From NCBI GenBank assembly GCA_937877295.1, contig CALFIV010000404.1, forward strand, positions 1 to 7,934: DNA of 7,934 nucleotides, given 5' to 3'. This DNA is from an uncultured Clostridia bacterium. GTDB taxonomy: Bacteria; Bacillota_A; Clostridia; Christensenellales; CAG-138. Shown here in pieces: positions 4,423 through 7,934 of this stretch; within the stretch, counting starts at the first letter, position 1; every line of letters begins with the position of its first letter. Both the position numbers and the translations under genes were made by a program. The notes beneath the pieces were generated by a model. That model saw only the letters and a program-made list of their open reading frames with translations, ran no database searches and was not told the origin of the DNA.

Positions 4423-5949
4423 ATGATACAGGCAAGAAATATCACCATTACGATTGACCGTGATATGAAAACGGTCGTCGAAGATTTTTCCTTTACGGTG
4501 CCGAAGGGCAAAAAGGCCGCGCTGATCGGCGAGGAGGGCAACGGCAAGTCGACGCTGTTGAAGTGGCTGTACGATCCGGCGCTGGTCGAGAGCTATGCGA
4601 CGGTGACCGGCGACGCGAGCATCGACGGCACGGCGGGCTATCTTGCGCAGGAGCTGACGGAAGCGGAAAAGCACATGTCCGTTTCGGCGTATCTGGATGC
4701 GCATTGCGAAACACGGAGTCCGAAAGCGCTGTCGCGCGCGATGCAGACGGTGGGCCTTCCCTTTGCGCTTACGTCCTCCGACCGGACGATGGGCACGCTC
4801 TCGGGCGGAGAACGCGTCAAGCTTGCTCTGGCGGCATTACTCGTCAACGACTGCGATGTGCTGCTGCTGGACGAGCCGAGCAACGATCTCGATCTCGATA
4901 CGCTGCATTGGCTTGAAACGTTTATCGCGACGGTCAAAAAGACGGTGCTGTTCATTTCGCACGATGAGGTGCTGCTCGGCCGCACGGCGGATATGGTGCT
5001 GCATCTCGAGCTGGTGCGGCGCAAGACGATCCCGCGAGCAGTTGCGGCGAACATTCCGTATGCCGAATACATGCAGCGGCGCGAGGCAGCGTTCTCGCAC
5101 CAGGCGCAGATCGCGCAGTTTGAACAGAAGGCATTCCGGCAGAAAAAGGAGCGGTATCTTGCGATCTACAACGCGGTCGACCACGCGCAGGCAACCGTCT
5201 CGCGGCAAGACCCGTCGACCGGACGGCTTTTGAAAAAGAAGATGCATACGGTGACGTCGATCGGCAGGCGTCTCGAAAAGGAGCAGGAAGCCTTGACGGA
5301 AGCGCCGGAAGCGGAGTGGGCGATCCTGCCGAAGTGGCTCGGCGGCGAAGTCAAAAACGGCAAAACGGTTCTGGAATACGGACCTGCGCCGCTCACTGCG
5401 GGTGATCGGCTGCTTGCGGAATCGGTGCAGTTTCGCATCTCCGGCCCGGAACGCGTCTGCATCGTCGGGCGCAATGGCTGCGGCAAGACGACGCTTTTGA
5501 AGATTCTCAAGGATGAAATCGCAAAGCGCGGTTATCGCACCTTCTATATGCCGCAGACCTATGCGGATGTGCTGCCGCTCGATTCGCTGCCGGTGGAATA
5601 CTTAGCGCCGGACGGCGACAAGGAATCGGTGACCGAAGCGCGCATCTTTTTGGGCAGCATGAAGTATACGACCGATGAGATGTCGCATCCGATCCGTGCG
5701 CTCTCCGGCGGACAGCAGGCAAAGCTGCTGCTTTTGAAGGCGATCCTCGACCGTGTGGATGTGCTCATTCTCGACGAGCCGACCAGAAACCTGAGTCCCC
5801 TTTCCGCGCCTGCGGTGCGCACGCTCTTGAACGGATTTCGCGGTGCGATCCTGATGGTGACGCATGACCGCTTGCTGATCGAACAGGCCGCCACGCGCGT
5901 GCTTCTGCTTTCCGAATCGGGCCTCGCGCCGTATACGTCAGCCGAGTAG
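4423..5949 (+). CDS. ABC-F family ATP-binding protein (ribosome-acting; possible antibiotic ribosomal-protection type)
   Basis: A 508-residue protein with two ABC ATPase domains and no membrane helices, the ABC-F plan. Domain 1 has Walker A GEEGNGKST (36-44), signature LSGGE (126-130), Walker B DVLLLDEP (145-152, catalytic Glu151) and switch His180. Domain 2 has Walker A GRNGCGKTT (349-357), signature LSGGQ (427-431), Walker B DVLILDEP (446-453, Glu452) and switch His481. The D-loop after the second Walker B reads TRNLSPLS instead of the common SNxLD, which I associate with a clostridial ABC-F subgroup. Between the domains (about 205-300) lies a charged helical linker including QDPSTGRLLKKKMHTV; in this family the linker reaches the ribosomal P-site tRNA and peptidyl-transferase region. 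All catalytic residues are present. Start ATG follows AAGGAG with a 10-nt gap. Whether it confers resistance or is a housekeeping translation factor cannot be settled here. Its 3' end overlaps the convergent ZIP gene by 12 bp. Confidence 0.92.
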   Translation: MIQARNITITIDRDMKTVVEDFSFTVPKGKKAALIGEEGNGKSTLLKWLYDPALVESYATVTGDASIDGTAGYLAQELTEAEKHMSVSAYLDAHCETRSPKALSRAMQTVGLPFALTSSDRTMGTLSGGERVKLALAALLVNDCDVLLLDEPSNDLDLDTLHWLETFIATVKKTVLFISHDEVLLGRTADMVLHLELVRRKTIPRAVAANIPYAEYMQRREAAFSHQAQIAQFEQKAFRQKKERYLAIYNAVDHAQATVSRQDPSTGRLLKKKMHTVTSIGRRLEKEQEALTEAPEAEWAILPKWLGGEVKNGKTVLEYGPAPLTAGDRLLAESVQFRISGPERVCIVGRNGCGKTTLLKILKDEIAKRGYRTFYMPQTYADVLPLDSLPVEYLAPDGDKESVTEARIFLGSMKYTTDEMSHPIRALSGGQQAKLLLLKAILDRVDVLILDEPTRNLSPLSAPAVRTLLNGFRGAILMVTHDRLLIEQAATRVLLLSESGLAPYTSAE

Positions 5950-6699
5950 AACGTCCATCAGCGTCATCAAGAGAAAGCCGCCCGTCATACACAGCATGGC
6001 ATGCCTGCGCGGGCGCGTGCTCAGCATTGCGGGAAAGAGCTCGAAGCCGACGACATATGCCATTGCGCCGGCAGCAAAGCTCAGCAGATGCGGCAGTACC
6101 GGCACGGCAACGCGCGAAAGCAGGATGGTCAGCGCGCCTGCGATCGGTTCGGAAACGCCCGAGATCACCCCGAGCAAAAAGGCCTTCCCCTTTCCCATTC
6201 CCTCCGCACCGAGCGGCATGGAGATGATCGCGCCTTCGGGCAGGTTCTGAAGCGCGATCCCCAGCGACAGCGCAAACGCGCCCATGACCGTAACGGTGGT
6301 GTTGCCGGACAAAACTCCCGCGTATGCTGCGCCGACCGCCATGCCCTCCGGCACATTGTGCAAGCAAACGGACAGCACCAGCATGCGCGTGGAATGCGTC
6401 ACCCCGCCGGCGCGTTCCATTCGCATGGAGACGCGATCCCACGCAAACAGCAAAACAACGCCTGCCAAGAAGCCGCCGAACACCGGACCGGTCGGCGAAC
6501 CGCCGCGCGCGTCCAGCTCCGAAAACGCCGGCAGCAGCAGGCTGAAAATGCTCGCCGCCACCATGATGCCTGCCGCTGCGCTGTTCAGACAAATACTCAA
6601 TTTTTGCTGCGTGCGGCTTCGCACGCAAAAGATGCCCGCAGCGCCCAAGGCCGTTCCGGCAAACGGCAGTAGCAGTCCTTTGATAACCTCCGTGATCAT
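5938..6699 (-). CDS. ZIP family divalent metal transporter (GufA/ZupT-like)
   Basis: About 253 residues with roughly eight hydrophobic segments, matching bacterial ZIP transporters that carry Zn(II) and related divalent metals into the cytoplasm. The metal-binding motifs of helices IV and V are visible: HNVPEG (114-119) followed by MAVG, and IALQNLPEG (QNLPEG 151-156) followed by AIISMPL. The loop before helix IV is short and lacks a long histidine cluster. The ATG at 6699 is preceded by AGGGGG with a 7-nt gap; the frame stays open upstream to 6774, but that part is charged and unlike the family. A -10-like TACGAT (6726-6731, minus strand) could give a short leader, but its -35 is poor. It is divergent from the TetR gene and overlaps the ABC-F gene tail to tail. 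The direction of transport and the metal are inferred from family. Confidence 0.92.
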   Translation of the reverse strand: MITEVIKGLLLPFAGTALGAAGIFCVRSRTQQKLSICLNSAAAGIMVAASIFSLLLPAFSELDARGGSPTGPVFGGFLAGVVLLFAWDRVSMRMERAGGVTHSTRMLVLSVCLHNVPEGMAVGAAYAGVLSGNTTVTVMGAFALSLGIALQNLPEGAIISMPLGAEGMGKGKAFLLGVISGVSEPIAGALTILLSRVAVPVLPHLLSFAAGAMAYVVGFELFPAMLSTRPRRHAMLCMTGGFLLMTLMDVLLG

Positions 6700-6768
6700 G
6701 GCAGTTCCCCCTACGATTTCTCTGTATCGTATGAAAAACGTCCGAGATCTGTGACGGGGCAAAAATGA

Positions 6769-6783
6769 GCACAAGTTTTGTGC
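6769..6783. promoter_or_regulatory. Inverted repeat, possible regulator operator
   Basis: GCACAA-GTT-TTGTGC is a perfect 6-bp inverted repeat ten bases upstream of the -35 box of the TetR promoter, within the divergent region shared with the ZIP gene. A second shorter palindrome, CTTGACAAG (6792-6800), overlaps the -35 box itself. TetR-type proteins often bind such sites next to their own gene. It has no T-tract, so it is unlikely to be a terminator. Binding is unproven. Confidence 0.35.
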
Positions 6784-6792
6784 CGGTTTGAC

Positions 6793-6821
6793 TTGACAAG
6801 CGTCCGCGCGAAGAATATACT
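6793..6821 (+). promoter_or_regulatory. SigA-type promoter of the TetR gene
   Basis: TTGACA (6793-6798), a 17-bp spacer and TATACT (6816-6821) form a near-consensus promoter. The predicted start near 6828 leaves a leader of about 18 nt carrying GAGGTGG (6834-6840) before the ATG at 6846. Confidence 0.75.
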
Positions 6822-6845
6822 GAAATCGGAAATGAGGTGGCCTTC

Positions 6846-7418
6846 ATGGCAGAAGATCTGCGAGTCCGAAAAACGAAGCGCGCGCTGCGGGGCGCGCTGC
6901 TCGAGCTGCTGAAAGAGAAACCCATCGGCGCGATCACCACGACCGAGCTGTGCCGGCGGGCCGAGGTGAACCGGAACACGTTCTACTCCCATTACAGCAG
7001 TCCCTTCCATCTGCTGCAGACCCTCGAAGACGAGTTCATCGCCGTCGTGCTGGAAATCGTCGAGGAGTCGATGCCGAATGAAGATTACACGACCATTCTG
7101 GAAAAAGTCTGTGTGGCGATGTACGAAAACAAAGAGCTGACTTCCGTCATCATCTCGGAAAACGGGAACCGGGATTACACGAGCCGCGTCGTCGGGATCA
7201 TGCACTCCCGGGTCATGGAACACTGGGGGAGCGGCCTGACGAAACTCGACCGGGACGACCTCGAACTCCTCTATACCTACACGACCTTCGGCACGCAGAA
7301 ATGTGTCCAGGACTGGATGGAGGACGGCTGCCGCGTCGCGCCGAAGGAGTTCGCCCGCAAGCTCTCCGACCTCACGCAGGTCGAGTTCGCCCACTACCTT
7401 CCGAAGACCGAGATCTGA
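6846..7418 (+). CDS. TetR/AcrR family transcriptional regulator
   Basis: About 190 residues, the usual TetR length. The N-terminal DNA-binding domain is clear: helix 1 RVRKTKRALRGALLELLKEK (6-25), then a helix-turn-helix in ITTTELCRRAEVNRNTFYSHY (30-50), where the NRxTFYxHY segment is the TetR recognition helix. The rest is a helical ligand/dimer domain of the TetR_C_7/8 sort seen in many Firmicutes regulators, ending near LTQVEFAHYL. ATG 6846 is chosen because GAGGTGG (6834-6840) lies five bases before it; the in-frame GTG at 6837 is inside that ribosome binding site. It has its own promoter. Possible targets are itself, the divergent ZIP gene, or the convergent small membrane operon; TetR genes next to membrane-protein genes often regulate them. 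The ligand is unknown. Third positions look more often C or G here than in the ABC-F or LRR genes. Confidence 0.92.
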   Translation: MAEDLRVRKTKRALRGALLELLKEKPIGAITTTELCRRAEVNRNTFYSHYSSPFHLLQTLEDEFIAVVLEIVEESMPNEDYTTILEKVCVAMYENKELTSVIISENGNRDYTSRVVGIMHSRVMEHWGSGLTKLDRDDLELLYTYTTFGTQKCVQDWMEDGCRVAPKEFARKLSDLTQVEFAHYLPKTEI

Positions 7419-7430
7419 ACGACAAACCAA

Positions 7431-7460
7431 AAAACCGCCGGACAGCCGTCCGGCGGTTTT
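7431..7460. terminator. Two-way intrinsic terminator between TetR gene and small membrane operon
   Basis: AAAACCGCCGGAC (7431-7443) and GTCCGGCGGTTTT (7448-7460) form a perfect 13-bp stem with a 4-nt loop, flanked by A4 and T4. It is 12 nt past the TetR stop and 13 nt past the stop of the minus-strand small gene, so it can end both transcripts. Its design closely matches the hairpin at 1389-1419. Confidence 0.92.
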
Positions 7461-7473
7461 CCTTATCTGATTG

Positions 7474-7572
7474 TCAATCGCGCTTCAGGAAATCGTAAAA
7501 GGCGACTCCGACGGCGGCGAGGTCGATGATCGTTGCCGCGATGATCACAGCAAGGACTCCTCCTGTCATCAT
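7474..7572 (-). CDS. 32-residue single-span small membrane protein
   Basis: This small gene is strongly supported despite its size. ATG (7570-7572) is six bases after AAGGAGGG (7579-7586), one of the best ribosome binding sites in the window, and a terminator follows the stop closely. The protein starts MMTGGVLAVIIAATIIDLAA, one hydrophobic helix of about 20 residues, and ends in a short polar tail FYDFLKRD, predicted to sit on the cytoplasmic side. A second in-frame ATG follows directly. It begins 15 nt after the stop of the upstream membrane-protein gene on the same strand, so the two form an operon. It is probably a small subunit or regulator of that membrane protein. I do not recognise a named family, and function is unknown. 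Confidence 0.75.
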   Translation of the reverse strand: MMTGGVLAVIIAATIIDLAAVGVAFYDFLKRD

Positions 7573-7587
7573 AGTGAACCCTCCTTC

Positions 7588-7934
7588 TTATAACCAGCCT
7601 GCGAACCCGCAGATGACGAGCAGGACCGCGTCGAATCCGAGGATGCACGCGTCCGCTTTGATCGCGGACTTCAGGTTCGGTCTGTCGTGGACGTAGAATG
7701 CGGTGGCGAAGAACGGCAGGTAGCCGATGAGCCACAGGAGCCACGGGACTTTCCGCTGCCAGAACGGCCACTCCCAGGTGAGGATGCCGCAGAAGTTCAG
7801 GAAACATTCCACGATGACCGCCATGGTCGTGAACAAAATGCAGTAGAAAATACGGTTGTTGATGCCGAGGATCTTCGCTTTCCGGTCCTCCGGAAGCATA
7901 AGGCAGGTGGCGATACCCATCATCAGGAACATCA
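7588..7934 (-). CDS. C-terminal part of an uncharacterised multi-span membrane protein, truncated by window edge
   Basis: The last 115 or so residues are visible; the frame is open to the window edge. The visible part begins with a short hydrophobic stretch (MFLMMGIATCLML) that looks like the end of a membrane helix, so the protein very likely starts outside. A basic loop PEDRKAKILGINNR follows, then three hydrophobic segments around residues 29-50, 62-82 and 93-113. These are separated by an aromatic loop with WEWPFWQRKVPW and a polar loop with YVHDRPNLKSAIKAD. The gene ends in TAA (7588-7590), and the next gene's ribosome binding site starts within two bases of it. I recognise no named family; the ATG at 7930-7932 cannot be assessed as a start. 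The neighbouring TetR gene is convergent and may regulate this operon. Confidence 0.75.
   Translation of the reverse strand, partial: MFLMMGIATCLMLPEDRKAKILGINNRIFYCILFTTMAVIVECFLNFCGILTWEWPFWQRKVPWLLWLIGYLPFFATAFYVHDRPNLKSAIKADACILGFDAVLLVICGFAGWL

Noticed and set aside
6700..6774. Upstream extension of the ZIP gene to the start at 6774
   Set aside because: The added residues are charged and unlike ZIP N-termini, and the ATG at 6699 has AGGGGG at proper spacing.
5765..6979. Long minus-strand open frame (404 codons) overlapping ABC-F, ZIP and TetR
   Set aside because: It runs in the wrong frame through the ZIP gene and antisense to parts of ABC-F and TetR. The protein is Arg/Ala/His-rich without domains, while ZIP motifs are present in the other frame.

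Overview
The window looks like chromosome from a fairly GC-rich Gram-positive anaerobe of the Clostridia, most likely an Oscillospiraceae/Ruminococcaceae-type gut bacterium. The reasons are strong AGGAGG-type ribosome binding sites, consensus TTGACA-17-TATAAT-type promoters, and a gene set that includes a YitT-family membrane protein, an EF-hand/leucine-rich-repeat secreted protein with an InlB-like repeat and a characteristic C-terminal module, a clostridial-type ABC-F ATPase and a GufA-like ZIP transporter. This assignment rests on remembered families, not on a search.

Layout. (1) 1-254: C-terminal end of a heavy-metal P1B-type ATPase, plus strand. (2) 303-1202: YitT/DUF2179 membrane protein with its own near-consensus promoter overlapping the ATPase stop codon. 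(3) 1203-1446: non-coding, with a perfect 13-bp two-way terminator hairpin between convergent genes. (4) 1447-3470, minus strand: a secreted LRR protein whose signal peptide and mature domain lie in different frames. (5) 3471-3849: divergent intergenic region with a promoter on each strand. The rightward transcript has a leader of roughly 180 nt with a strong Shine-Dalgarno, a 3-codon upstream ORF, competing stems and an intrinsic terminator just before the next gene, an attenuator-like arrangement. (6) 3850-5949: GNAT acetyltransferase followed by an ABC-F ATPase, a probable two-gene unit under that leader. (7) 5938-6699, minus strand: ZIP metal transporter, overlapping the ABC-F 3' end by 12 bp. 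(8) 6700-6845: divergent promoter region with inverted repeats. (9) 6846-7418: TetR-type regulator. (10) 7431-7460: second perfect 13-bp two-way terminator. (11) 7474-7934, minus strand: a 32-residue single-span membrane protein preceded by the C-terminal part of a multi-span membrane protein.

How the genes may work together. The GNAT/ABC-F pair behind an attenuator-like leader is the most system-like part. ABC-F proteins act on ribosomes and several resistance-type members are induced by ribosome-mediated attenuation, so a drug-responsive two-gene unit is a reasonable hypothesis. The TetR regulator could control itself, the divergent ZIP gene, or the convergent small-protein/membrane-protein operon. 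The surface-protein frameshift is either a real inactivation, a recoding or variation event, or a single-base sequence error. I saw no transposase, CRISPR array, tRNA or rRNA.
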